A stretch of DNA of 64,000 nt from Mycolicibacter engbaekii (lineage in GTDB: Bacteria > Actinomycetota > Actinomycetes > Mycobacteriales > Mycobacteriaceae). Where the stretch lies: positions 124,001-188,000 of the forward strand of contig NZ_LQOT01000024.1 in the NCBI RefSeq assembly GCF_002101585.1, written 5' to 3'. Positions 16,611 to 26,179 of the stretch are shown here, piece by piece. The notes beneath the pieces were generated by a model, which worked only from the letters and a program-made list of their open reading frames with translations, ran no database searches and had not been told where the DNA came from. Numbering within the stretch: the stretch's first letter is position 1; every line of letters starts with the position of its first letter. The translations under genes and the position numbers were made by a program.

Positions 16611-18140
16611 CTATTCACCATCGGTCGCGGGCTCGGGGGCCGGTGTCGACATTTCGGTGGGCTGCGCACGGCCGCGCAAGGTCGCCGAGCCGTGGGGGGT
16701 CCAGCGCGCTCGTTCGGTGTCATCGGCGCGCTCCAGCGCGGTCGCCGAGCACAACACCCGGGCCGAGACGGCCTTGGCGCGGTCGGCCAGCCGGGCGGCC
16801 TCGTTGACGGCATCGCCGACCACGGTGTACTCGTAGCGGTTCTCGCTGCCGATGTTTCCGGCGAACACCGGCCCCGCCGAGACGCCGATCCCGAAGTCCA
16901 CCAGTGGCAGCCGGCGAAGCCGGGCGATCAGGGTACGGGCGGTGGCGAGGGCGGCCCCGGCCGCGCCGTCGGAGGGGACGGGTGCGCCGAACACCGCCAG
17001 GGCCGCGTCGCCCTGAAACTTGTTGATCGAACCGCGCTGGGCGTCGACCTCGTCTACCACGATGCGGAAGAAGTCGTTGAGCACCTCGGCGACCTGGTCC
17101 GGGGGATGGGTGGCGGCCAGTTCGGTCGAGCCCACCAGATCGATGAACAGGATCGCCGCCTCCTGCACGCAACCGGACAGCGCGAGCTCTTGTTCCACCG
17201 CGAGCCGGGCGACATCGGAGCCGACGTGCCGGCCGAACAGGTCCTGGAGCCGGTCGCGTTCGGCGAGCCCGGCGACCATGCGATTGAAACCGGTCTGCAG
17301 CCGGCCGATCTCGGACTGCTCGTAGACACCGACCGAGGTGGTCATCTCGCCGCGTTCGACGCGGGCCATCGCATTCACGACCTCTCCGACCGGATCGGAG
17401 ATCGAGCGCGACACCAGAATCATGGCGCGCACACCGAGCAGCACCGCCACGACGCACAGCACCAGCACGGGAATCTCCACCGAGGATTCCGGGTCGATGA
17501 TCCAGCCCATCCGCCGGCAGACGATCAGCGCGATGATCGCCGCCGATGGCAGCGCGCAGGTGACGAACCACATGGTCACCAGTCGGGCCAGCACTCCGGG
17601 GGCGGTCGCACGCACGTGGGAGCCGTGCCAGGCGGCGGCCACGATCGGCCGCAGCGTTCGTTGGGTGAACAGCAGGCTGGTGCTCACCGACGCGGCGCCG
17701 CCGAACACGATGATGGTGGCGAGCAGAGCGAGCAGCCCCGCATTCTGCGAGCGGCTTGCCGCCAACCCGACGATTCCGCCGATCAGCCAGGTGCCCAGGA
17801 CGATCGCTGACTGCCGGCGCAGGAGGTTGCCGGCGAAGCGCCGTTGTTCGCGATCCGGCTGGACCCCGGCGCTGTACCAACGCAGCGACGGCGCGATGCT
17901 GGCGCTTCCCAGAGCGATCACCGACAGGGTGCCCAGCGAGACCAGCGCCACCACCGTCACCGCATTCGGCCAGGACAGCAGGGTGGAGTCGGTCAGTGGG
18001 GTCTCTCCGTTGAGCGACACCACCACCGCGATCGCCTCGGCGCTGGTGAGCAGGTGGGCGAAGGCCAGCCCGGCCGCGTAGTCGCGGACCCGCACGGGGG
18101 TACGTGGCCGCGCGCCTGCGCCCGAACCTGCAGTCGTCAT
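16611..18140 (-). CDS. Membrane-bound class III adenylate/guanylate cyclase with HAMP domain
   Basis: This protein of about 509 residues has an N-terminal six-helix membrane region (residues about 20-245), a HAMP linker (SISDPVGEVVNAMARVERGE) and a C-terminal cyclase homology domain. The catalytic residues look intact: metal Asp in ILFIDLVGSTELA and in GDAALAVFGAP, the adenine-selecting Lys in NKFQGD, and the Asp/Asn/Arg set in YTVVGDAVNEAARLADR. The architecture matches the Rv1318c-Rv1320c/Rv3645 group of mycobacterial adenylate cyclases, which make cAMP. Start choice is uncertain: ATG 18140 follows a GGGATGGG segment, and ATG 18155 is possible. It is divergent from the TetR gene. Confidence 0.88.
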   Translation of the reverse strand: MTTAGSGAGARPRTPVRVRDYAAGLAFAHLLTSAEAIAVVVSLNGETPLTDSTLLSWPNAVTVVALVSLGTLSVIALGSASIAPSLRWYSAGVQPDREQRRFAGNLLRRQSAIVLGTWLIGGIVGLAASRSQNAGLLALLATIIVFGGAASVSTSLLFTQRTLRPIVAAAWHGSHVRATAPGVLARLVTMWFVTCALPSAAIIALIVCRRMGWIIDPESSVEIPVLVLCVVAVLLGVRAMILVSRSISDPVGEVVNAMARVERGEMTTSVGVYEQSEIGRLQTGFNRMVAGLAERDRLQDLFGRHVGSDVARLAVEQELALSGCVQEAAILFIDLVGSTELAATHPPDQVAEVLNDFFRIVVDEVDAQRGSINKFQGDAALAVFGAPVPSDGAAGAALATARTLIARLRRLPLVDFGIGVSAGPVFAGNIGSENRYEYTVVGDAVNEAARLADRAKAVSARVLCSATALERADDTERARWTPHGSATLRGRAQPTEMSTPAPEPATDGE

Positions 18141-18437
18141 CGCGGTGGAGCCCATCCCTGAGTGCGTTGTGCTCTCAAGGTATACGGACGCCGCGGAACC
18201 AGTCGCGCCACCTCGGGTATACAAAACAAAGATAAATGTCTAGACAGAAGACTTATATGCCTGTAATGTCCAGCATCGACAGTGATTCAGCTCACAGGAG
18301 TGGGTGTGCGGGGGCGCCCAGTCCGCGGAGGTGTGGCGGGACAAGAGCGTTGGGAGTCGAAGATGTCCGCACGAAACGGTTGTGAACGCGCGTGGTTCGG
18401 CGGCGCCGCGCAGCGCGGTGGCGAGCAGGATGGCGCG
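18141..18437. promoter_or_regulatory. Divergent cyclase/tetR promoter with a TGTCTAGACA palindrome
   Basis: This 297-bp gap holds no supported gene. At 18237-18246 lies the perfect 10-bp palindrome TGTCTAGACA in a locally AT-rich stretch (ACAAAACAAAGATAAA before it and ACTTATATG after it). The self-complementary hexamer GTATAC also occurs twice, at about 18180 and 18218. The position suits an autoregulatory TetR operator or the divergent promoter core. Binding is inferred only from symmetry and place. Confidence 0.5.
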
Positions 18438-19085
18438 ATGAGCGGCAGCGTCGGGGTGATGCCAGCTAATCTCGCGGTCGTGAAACGAATCCCCTACGCC
18501 GAGGCATCCCGGGCGCTGCTGCGCGACTCGGTGCTCGACGCGATGCGGGACCTGCTGACCAGCCGGGACTGGTCGTCGATCACGCTGGCCGCGGTGGCGC
18601 AGGCGGCCGGGGTCAGCCGGCAGACCATCTACAACGAATTCGGTTCCCGCCAGGGCTTGGCGCAGGGCTACGCGATCAGGCTGGCCGATCGGCTCGTCGA
18701 CGCCGTCGAAGACGCCATCTACCGCAATGTCGGCGATGTGCACGCGGCGCTGCTGGAGGCGTTCCGGACCTTCTTCACCGAGTCGGCCGTCGACCCGTTG
18801 GTGATCTCGCTGCTGACCGGCGTCGCCAAGCCCGATCTGCTGCAGATCATCACGACCGACAGCGGCCCGATCATCACCCGCTGCTCGCAGCGTCTCACGA
18901 CATCGTTCATGCACAGCTGGGTCAAGGCCAGCGAGGAAGACGCCGGGATTCTGTCCCGGGCCGTGGTGCGGCTGGCCATCAGCTATGTCTCGATGCCCCC
19001 GGAAGCCGACCACGATGTGGCTGCTGACCTGGCCCGATTGTTCACCCCCGCGGTCGAGACTTACGGTGTTATCGACACCGAATGA
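18438..19085 (+). CDS. TetR family transcriptional regulator (AlkX/Rv3249c-like)
   Basis: The 215-residue protein has an N-terminal TetR helix-turn-helix at about residues 30-75, visible as WSSITLAAVAQAAGVSRQTI followed by YNEFGSRQGLAQGYA, and a C-terminal ligand/dimer domain. The ATG at 18438 is preferred because AGGA lies seven bases upstream, although the frame remains open to 18282. In M. tuberculosis the TetR gene next to sahH (Rv3249c) follows alkB-rubA-rubB and controls alkane hydroxylation. Here those genes are missing while the regulator has kept its place beside sahH. Its present targets are therefore unclear. Confidence 0.88.
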   Translation: MSGSVGVMPANLAVVKRIPYAEASRALLRDSVLDAMRDLLTSRDWSSITLAAVAQAAGVSRQTIYNEFGSRQGLAQGYAIRLADRLVDAVEDAIYRNVGDVHAALLEAFRTFFTESAVDPLVISLLTGVAKPDLLQIITTDSGPIITRCSQRLTTSFMHSWVKASEEDAGILSRAVVRLAISYVSMPPEADHDVAADLARLFTPAVETYGVIDTE

Positions 19086-19163
19086 CCCGCCCGAGCGGTC
19101 TGCGACCTGCGCCGGTAGCTTATAGCGGAGCCATTTCACCGAATCCTTAACGGGGGCGTACTG

Positions 19164-20621
<1,458 letters not shown>

Positions 20622-20684
20622 CCGGCAGCGCCGGCGAGCGTGACGGCTCACGGGACCGCGAATGCGAAGCCAGGATCGGCGCCC

Positions 20685-21332
20685 GTGGGTTTGCTGATCG
20701 CGATTGAGGGCGTGGACGGCGCCGGTAAGAACACCTTGTCGCAGGGGCTGCGCGCCGCCTTCGAGGGCGCCGGCCGGTCGGTGGCCGCCTTGGCCTTCCC
20801 GCGCTACGGCGATTCGGTGACCGCGGATGTGGCCGCCGAGGCGCTGCGCGGCGCTCACGGCGACCTGGCCGACTCGGTCTATGCCATGGCGATGCTCTTC
20901 GCCCTGGACCGTGCCGGCGCCAAAGACCGGATCGCGGCCCTGCGCGCCGACAACGACGTGGTGATCCTCGACCGCTACGTCGCCTCCAGCGCCGCCTACA
21001 GTGCCGCGCGCCTGCATCAGGACGCCGCCGGTGAGGCGGTGGAGTGGGTGCGACAGCTGGAGTTCGGCCGGCTCGGGCTGCCCGCACCGGACTGGCAGGT
21101 GCTGCTCGACGTCCCCGCGGAGTTGGCCGCGCAGCGCGCCAGGCACCGCGAGGATCGCGACGCCGCACGCGCCCGGGACAGCTACGAGCGCGACGACGGT
21201 CTGCAGCGCCGCACCGGGGAGGTATACCGCGGCCTGGCCCGCGCCGGATTCGGCGGACGCTGGCAGGTTGTCGGCCCGACGGTCGATCCGGCCGCTCTGG
21301 CAGCCGCTGTGACTGCGGAAATGCGCGGGTAA
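20685..21332 (+). CDS. tmk: Thymidylate kinase
   Basis: Tmk phosphorylates dTMP to dTDP. The P-loop reads GVDGAGKNT at residues 9-17, followed by FPRYGDS (the dTMP-binding region), the catalytic LDRYVASSAAY near residue 90, and a LID segment around RDAARARDSYERDD. The GTG at 20685 gives the length of the family (215 residues), with AGGA nine bases upstream; a GTG at 20640 would add 15 residues not expected for Tmk. It lies between sahH and mtrA, as in other mycobacteria. The low-similarity C-terminus (GGRWQVVGPTVDPAAL) is normal for the genus. Confidence 0.94.
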   Translation: MGLLIAIEGVDGAGKNTLSQGLRAAFEGAGRSVAALAFPRYGDSVTADVAAEALRGAHGDLADSVYAMAMLFALDRAGAKDRIAALRADNDVVILDRYVASSAAYSAARLHQDAAGEAVEWVRQLEFGRLGLPAPDWQVLLDVPAELAAQRARHREDRDAARARDSYERDDGLQRRTGEVYRGLARAGFGGRWQVVGPTVDPAALAAAVTAEMRG

Positions 21333-21384
21333 CTCTGCGAAACGCCCGTGTGATAGCCACGTTTTGTCTCAATCTGGTGACACC

Positions 21385-22071
21385 ATGTACGCCATGAGGC
21401 AAAGGATCCTTGTCGTCGACGACGACGCGTCGCTGGCTGAGATGCTCACCATCGTGTTGCGTGGGGAGGGTTTCGACACCGCGGTCGTCGGTGATGGCAC
21501 CCAGGCGCTCACTGCGGTGCACGAGCTTCGGCCCGACCTGGTGTTGTTGGACCTGATGCTGCCCGGAATGAACGGCATCGACGTCTGCCGGGTGTTGCGT
21601 AAGGACTCCGGTGTGCCGATCGTCATGCTCACCGCCAAGACCGACACCGTCGACGTGGTGCTCGGGCTGGAGTCCGGTGCGGACGACTACATCATGAAGC
21701 CCTTCAAGCCCAAGGAGCTGGTGGCCCGGGTGCGCGCCCGGCTGCGCCGCAACGACGACGAGCCGGCGGAGCTGCTGTCCATCGCCGACATCGACATCGA
21801 CGTGCCGGCGCACAAGGTCAGCCGCGGCGGCGAACAGATCTCGCTGACCCCCCTGGAGTTCGACCTGCTGGTGGCGCTGGCACGCAAGCCGCGGCAGGTG
21901 TTTACTCGTGAGGTGCTTCTCGAACAGGTCTGGGGATACCGCCATCCGGCGGATACCCGGCTGGTGAACGTGCACGTCCAGCGCCTGCGGGCGAAGGTGG
22001 AGCAAGACCCGGAGAACCCGACTGTGGTGCTGACCGTCCGAGGAGTGGGTTACAAGGCCGGACCTCCGTGA
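21385..22071 (+). CDS. mtrA: Response regulator MtrA (OmpR family)
   Basis: MtrA is the essential response regulator controlling replication initiation, cell division and cell-wall hydrolase genes. The 228-residue length from ATG 21385 equals that known for the family. The receiver domain has the acidic pocket VVDDDAS, the phosphoacceptor Asp56 in LLDLMLPGMNG, Thr in VMLTAKT and Lys in MKPFKPKEL. The OmpR-type winged helix follows at about residues 130-225, including FTREVLLEQVWGYRHPADTR and VRGVGYKAG. It is followed by mtrB after 102 bp, a gap containing two hairpin elements. Confidence 0.98.
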   Translation: MYAMRQRILVVDDDASLAEMLTIVLRGEGFDTAVVGDGTQALTAVHELRPDLVLLDLMLPGMNGIDVCRVLRKDSGVPIVMLTAKTDTVDVVLGLESGADDYIMKPFKPKELVARVRARLRRNDDEPAELLSIADIDIDVPAHKVSRGGEQISLTPLEFDLLVALARKPRQVFTREVLLEQVWGYRHPADTRLVNVHVQRLRAKVEQDPENPTVVLTVRGVGYKAGPP

Positions 22072-22081
22072 TCCCCGCCGG

Positions 22082-22110
22082 GGAGAAGCGCAGGTGATCC
22101 TCGCTTCTCC
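22082..22110 (+). promoter_or_regulatory. Perfect 9-bp hairpin between mtrA and mtrB
   Basis: GGAGAAGCG at 22082-22090 is the exact reverse complement of CGCTTCTCC at 22102-22110, with an 11-base loop. The hairpin begins 11 bases after the mtrA stop and lacks a U-tract. It may act as an attenuator, an mRNA-processing or stability element, or a partial terminator lowering mtrB expression relative to mtrA. Confidence 0.6.
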
Positions 22111-22135
22111 GACGGGGCGACACGCCGGTGATGCC

Positions 22136-22165
22136 GTGGGGGTACCTCCCGCCTGCGGGGGAGAG
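22136..22165 (+). repeat. Small GC-rich palindromic element before mtrB
   Basis: The stretch GTGGGGGTACCTCCCGCCTG followed by CGGGGGAGA contains the imperfect palindrome GGGGGTACCTCCC and a CCCG-CCTG-CGGG hairpin. It resembles short GC-rich palindromic repeats that recur between mycobacterial genes; I know this pattern from memory only. Its 3' end GGGGGAGAG supplies the mtrB Shine-Dalgarno sequence. Confidence 0.45.
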
Positions 22166-22173
22166 AAACGCAC

Positions 22174-23814
22174 GTGATCTTCAGTTCCAGACGACGCCCC
22201 CGACGCTCGGGACCGCTGCTGCTCGGCGTGAACACCCTGCGCCGCGCGGTGCAGGCCGCCTGGCGTCGTTCCCTGCAGCTGCGGGTGGTGGTGCTCACAC
22301 TCGGGCTGTCGGCCGTGGTGATCTTGGGCCTGGGCTTCGTGCTGACCAGCCAGATCACCGACCGGGTGCTCGACGTCAAGGTCCGCGCGGCCACCGAACA
22401 GATCGGACGGGCGCGGGTCACCGCCGGCGGGATCGTCGGTGGTGAGGAGGCCCGCTCGCTGAGCTCGAATCTGCAGCTGGCACGCAACACGCTGATGTCC
22501 AAGACCGACCCGGCCGCCGGCAGCGGAACCGCCGGCGCATTCGACGCGGTGCTGGTGGTGCCCGGCGAGGGCCCGCGCGCGGCGACCTCCGCGGGCCCGG
22601 TGGACCAGGTCCCGCCCGCGCTGCGCGAATTCGTCAAGGCCGGCCAGGTCAGTTACCAGTACGCCACCGTCCACGTCGAGGGCTTCTCCGGTCCGGCGCT
22701 GGTGATCGGGACCCCGACGACGTCGCGGATCACCAACCTGGAGCTGTACCTGATCTATCCGCTGGGCACCGAGCGCAACACGATCAGCATGGTGCGCGGC
22801 ACGATCGCCACCGGCGGCCTGGTGCTGCTGGTGTTGCTGGCCGGTGTCGCCCTGCTGGTGTCGCGCCAGGTGGTGCTGCCGGTACGGTCCGCATCCCGAA
22901 TCGCCGAGCGGTTCGCCGAGGGACATCTGTCCGAGCGGATGCCGGTGCGCGGCGAAGACGACATGGCCCGGCTGGCGGTGTCGTTCAACGACATGGCCGA
23001 GAGCCTGTCACGCGAGATCACCCAGCTCGAGGAGTTCGGCAACCTGCAGCGCCGGTTCACCTCCGACGTCAGTCACGAATTGCGCACCCCGCTGACCACG
23101 GTCCGGATGGCCGCCGACCTGATCCACGACCACAGCGAAGATCTCGAACCCTCGCTGCGGCGTTCGACCGAGTTGCTGGTCAGTGAGCTGGACCGATTCG
23201 AGTCCCTGCTCAACGACCTGCTCGAGATCTCCCGCCACGACGCCGGCGTGGCGGAACTGTCCGTGGAGTCCGTGGACCTGCGGTCGACGGTCAACAGCGC
23301 ACTGGAGAACGTGGGGCACCTGGCCGCCGACGCCGACGTCCAGCTCAAGGTGGACATGCCCGCCGATCCGGTGATCGCCGAGGTCGACCCGCGCCGGGTC
23401 GAACGCATCCTGCGCAATCTGATCGCCAACGCCGTCGACCACGCCGAACGCAAGCCCGTGGTGATCCGGATGGCGGCCGATATCGATACGGTGGCGGTCA
23501 CGGTGCGCGACCATGGCGTCGGGCTGCGGCCGGGTGAGGAGAAGCTGGTGTTCAGCCGATTCTGGCGCGCCGACCCATCTCGGGTACGGCGCTCCGGAGG
23601 GACCGGGCTGGGACTGGCGATCAGCGTGGAAGACGCCCGGCTGCACCAGGGCCGATTGGAGGCCTGGGGCGAACCGGGCAAGGGCGCCTGCTTCCGCCTC
23701 ACCCTGCCGCTGGTACGCGGACACAAGGTGACCACCAGCCCGCTGCCGATGAAACCGGTCAGCCCCGCCGAGCGCCGTCAGCGCGCCCGCGAGCACGCGG
23801 AGAGGATCGGATGA
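22174..23814 (+). CDS. mtrB: Sensor histidine kinase MtrB
   Basis: MtrB is the membrane kinase partner of MtrA and responds to envelope and division status. The 546-residue protein has a short cytoplasmic N-terminus, TM1 (residues about 38-60), an extracytoplasmic sensor region to about 205, TM2 (about 208-230) and a HAMP domain ([20 protein letters not shown]). The HisKA box [11 protein letters not shown] carries phosphoacceptor His301. The HATPase domain has the N box [12 protein letters not shown]1 [12 protein letters not shown] and G2 [10 protein letters not shown]. It is a little shorter than the M. tuberculosis protein. Its TGA overlaps the lpqB ATG, as in the conserved mtrA-mtrB-lpqB operon. 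Confidence 0.97.
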   Translation: MIFSSRRRPRRSGPLLLGVNTLRRAVQAAWRRSLQLRVVVLTLGLSAVVILGLGFVLTSQITDRVLDVKVRAATEQIGRARVTAGGIVGGEEARSLSSNLQLARNTLMSKTDPAAGSGTAGAFDAVLVVPGEGPRAATSAGPVDQVPPALREFVKAGQVSYQYATVHVEGFSGPALVIGTPTTSRITNLELYLIYPLGTERNTISMVRGTIATGGLVLLVLLAGVALLVSRQVVLPVRSASRIAERFAEGHLSERMPVRGEDDMARLAVSFNDMAESLSREITQLEEFGNLQRRFTSDVSHELRTPLTTVRMAADLIHDHSEDLEPSLRRSTELLVSELDRFESLLNDLLEISRHDAGVAELSVESVDLRSTVNSALENVGHLAADADVQLKVDMPADPVIAEVDPRRVERILRNLIANAVDHAERKPVVIRMAADIDTVAVTVRDHGVGLRPGEEKLVFSRFWRADPSRVRRSGGTGLGLAISVEDARLHQGRLEAWGEPGKGACFRLTLPLVRGHKVTTSPLPMKPVSPAERRQRAREHAERIG

Positions 23815-25577
23815 TGCGCCGCATGCGTACGGCGGTGCTGCTGCTGGCGGTGACCGCGGTGGTCCTCGCGCTCGCGGGGTGCGCCGGGGTGCCCAGCAAC
23901 TCGGCGCCGCAGGCCGTCGGCACGGTCGAGTCGCCGCCGCCGTCGGTGTTACCCAAGCCCACCCCGGGAATGGATCCCGATGTCCTGCTGCGGGAATTCC
24001 TCAAGGCGACTGCGGATCCGGCCAACCGGCACCGCGCGGCGCGGCAGTTCCTGACGCAGGAAGCATCCGACTCGTGGGACGACGCCGGTAGCGCGCTGCT
24101 GATCGACAACGTGGTGTTCGTCGAGACGCGCAGCGCCGGACGGGTGGCGGTCACCATGCGCGCCGACATCCTGGGGTCCCTGTCGGACATGGGGGTGTTC
24201 GAGACCGCCGAGGGGGCGCTGCCGGCCCCCGAGCCGATCGAACTGCTCAAGACGTCCGAGGGATGGCGCATCGACCGGTTGCCCAACGGAGTCTTCCTGG
24301 ACTGGCAGCAGTTCCAGGCCACCTACAAGCGCAATACGCTCTACTTCGTCGACCCGACGGGCAAGACCGTGGTTCCCGACCCGCGCTACGTCGCGGTCTC
24401 CGACCCCGACCAGCTCGCAACCGAGTTGGTGTCCAAGCTGATCGCCGGCCCCCGTCCGGAGATGGCCGGGGTACGCAACCTGCTGTCGGCGCCGGTTCGG
24501 CTGCGCGGGCCGGTGACCCGCGCCGATGGCGGCAAAAGCGGGGTGGGCCGCGGCTATGGCGGGGCGAAGATCGACCTGGACAGCTTGTCGACCACCGACC
24601 CCAACACCAGAAAATTGCTTGCCGCGCAACTGATCTGGACGCTCAACCGGGCCGACATCAAGGGCCCCTATGTGATCGACGCCGACGGTGCGGCACTCGA
24701 TGACAGGTTCCCCAGCGGGTGGACGACCTCGGACGTCGCCACCACCGACCCGGGCGCCTCCGACGGCGCCGGCGCCGGGATCCACGCTCTGGTGGGCGGA
24801 TCGCTGCTGGTCCTCGACGGTCAGCAGGCCAACCGCGTTCCCGGGGCCTTCGGCCGGGAGCCCGATCAGGAGTCGGCCGCACTGTCGCGCAACGGGCGCC
24901 AGGTCGCATCGGTGGTGGTGCACCCCGGCGACCCGGAGTCCACGCTGTGGATCGGCGACCTCGGCGGCGAGGCCGTGCAGGCGGCGGAGGGCCACACCCT
25001 GTCGCGGCCGAGTTGGTCGCTGGACGAGGCGGTCTGGGTGGTGGTCGACGGCAACAACGTGCTGCGGGCCATCCAGGAGGTGGCCACCGGCCGGCCGGCC
25101 CGGATTCCGGTCGATTCGGGGGCGGTTTCGGCGCGGTTCCCCGGTCCGATCAGCGAGCTGCAACTGTCCCGGGACGGCACCCGGGCGGCCATGGTGATCG
25201 GCGGCCAGGTGATCCTGGCCGGCGTGGAGCAGATGCCGGGCGGCCAGTTCACCCTGCACTACCCCCGCAGGCTGGGCTTCGGGCTCGGTTCCTCGGCGGT
25301 ATCGCTGAGCTGGCGCACCGGTGACGACATCGTGGTGAGTCGGTCGGATCCCAAACATCCGGTGTCCTACGTCAACATCGACGGGGTCAACTCCGATGCG
25401 CCCAGCGGCAATCTGCAGCCCCCGGTGTCCACCATCGTCGCCGACCCCTCGACGGTGTATGTGGCCGATCCCCGGGGCGTGCTGGCCCTGTCGTCGGCAG
25501 CGGCCGAGGGCGAGCAGAGCTGGTCGCCCATTGGGCCGTTCATGGTCAGTGGCGCGGTCCCGGTCCTGCCCGGTTAA
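23811..25577 (+). CDS. lpqB: Lipoprotein LpqB, MtrAB accessory protein
   Basis: LpqB is an exported lipoprotein that interacts with the MtrB sensor domain and tunes MtrA phosphorylation. The 588-residue protein starts with a basic, hydrophobic signal peptide ending in the lipobox L-A-G-C with acylated Cys24. A GerMN-like domain (about residues 40-310, with [18 protein letters not shown] and [11 protein letters not shown]) is followed by a C-terminal beta-propeller-like region ([43 protein letters not shown]). It starts at ATG 23811 inside the mtrB stop. In M. tuberculosis the next gene would be Rv3243c; here a 14-kb insertion follows. Confidence 0.96.
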   Translation: MMRRMRTAVLLLAVTAVVLALAGCAGVPSNSAPQAVGTVESPPPSVLPKPTPGMDPDVLLREFLKATADPANRHRAARQFLTQEASDSWDDAGSALLIDNVVFVETRSAGRVAVTMRADILGSLSDMGVFETAEGALPAPEPIELLKTSEGWRIDRLPNGVFLDWQQFQATYKRNTLYFVDPTGKTVVPDPRYVAVSDPDQLATELVSKLIAGPRPEMAGVRNLLSAPVRLRGPVTRADGGKSGVGRGYGGAKIDLDSLSTTDPNTRKLLAAQLIWTLNRADIKGPYVIDADGAALDDRFPSGWTTSDVATTDPGASDGAGAGIHALVGGSLLVLDGQQANRVPGAFGREPDQESAALSRNGRQVASVVVHPGDPESTLWIGDLGGEAVQAAEGHTLSRPSWSLDEAVWVVVDGNNVLRAIQEVATGRPARIPVDSGAVSARFPGPISELQLSRDGTRAAMVIGGQVILAGVEQMPGGQFTLHYPRRLGFGLGSSAVSLSWRTGDDIVVSRSDPKHPVSYVNIDGVNSDAPSGNLQPPVSTIVADPSTVYVADPRGVLALSSAAAEGEQSWSPIGPFMVSGAVPVLPG

Positions 25578-26010
25578 GCCGCCCGCGGCGCCGCCATCCA
25601 TCCCCACGTGTGAATTAGCTGTGCAAAAGCCGTGGAAATTGTCGGTTTCTGACGGTGTCACGGTGCCGAAACCGAGGCGCGCGTGGGGGAGATTCCGGCT
25701 CGTCGGCCTCCATGTAGGCCCCAGAGATGGGTCTCTTATCGCACGCCTGAAATAGCGCATCGGCAGTTCAGGTGCCAAACAATTGCGGCTCGGACGCGGG
25801 CGTTAATGCATTCACGATCGAACTAATGGCAATTGTCCGATATGGCGGGGGTCGCCCTGGCTCCAGCGCGGGAAGTCGGGTCCTATGCGCTGGAAGCGGC
25901 AGGGTTTGGCGGCCATGTTCTGGGGGGCATCGAAACGGCGGGTGGCCCCAAAAGGTGTCGAGGATCCATCGAATTTACAATTCACTCATTCCGCGACCCG
26001 CCGTGTTGGC

Positions 26011-26031
26011 GATGTAAAGAGACTTTACATC
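26011..26031. promoter_or_regulatory. Perfect 9-3-9 inverted repeat, candidate operator
   Basis: GATGTAAAG and CTTTACATC are exact reverse complements separated by AGA. The 21-bp size and the TGTAAA-n-TTTACA core are typical of operators for dimeric HTH regulators such as TetR or GntR types. It lies about 150 bases upstream of the 1506-residue repeat-protein gene and a few bases before a TATAAA box, so it could control that promoter. The regulator is unknown. Confidence 0.6.
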
Positions 26032-26084
26032 AGCACCATATAAAAATCACGGAATGATAACGAATCAATCACGGAGAAGTAACA

Positions 26085-26108
26085 ATGACTAATTCGGCGT
26101 CAACCTAA
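26085..26108 (+). CDS. Possible 7-residue leader peptide
   Basis: An ATG at 26085 opens the frame M-T-N-S-A-S-T and then TAA. GGAG at 26073-26076 lies eight bases upstream, a better ribosome site than that of the large gene starting 71 bases downstream. It may be a translated leader of the repeat-protein mRNA or a chance frame. There is no run of a single amino acid that would suggest classical attenuation. Confidence 0.3.
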   Translation: MTNSAST

Positions 26109-26179
26109 GAATCGCCTGTGCCATACGCTGCCGAGATCCGAGTCGCCGACCAGGCCGGCCCCGACCTCAGGAGCGGATC

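Larger units (their letters stand above)
25578..26179. promoter_or_regulatory. 602-bp AT-richer intergenic region upstream of the repeat-protein gene
   Basis: No full-size gene is supported here. The last 200 bases are markedly AT-richer than the rest of the window. They contain the perfect inverted repeat GATGTAAAG-AGA-CTTTACATC at 26011-26031, a TATAAA at 26039-26044, and a short open frame with a good Shine-Dalgarno sequence at 26085-26108. This looks like a regulated promoter with a leader for the large downstream gene. The first 400 bases contain only short frames without Shine-Dalgarno support, possibly remnants of lost sequence. Confidence 0.55.

Noticed and set aside
19086..19163. SAH or SAM riboswitch upstream of ahcY
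   Set aside because: The gap is only 78 bases and shows no matching conserved core or paired helices that I can recognise.
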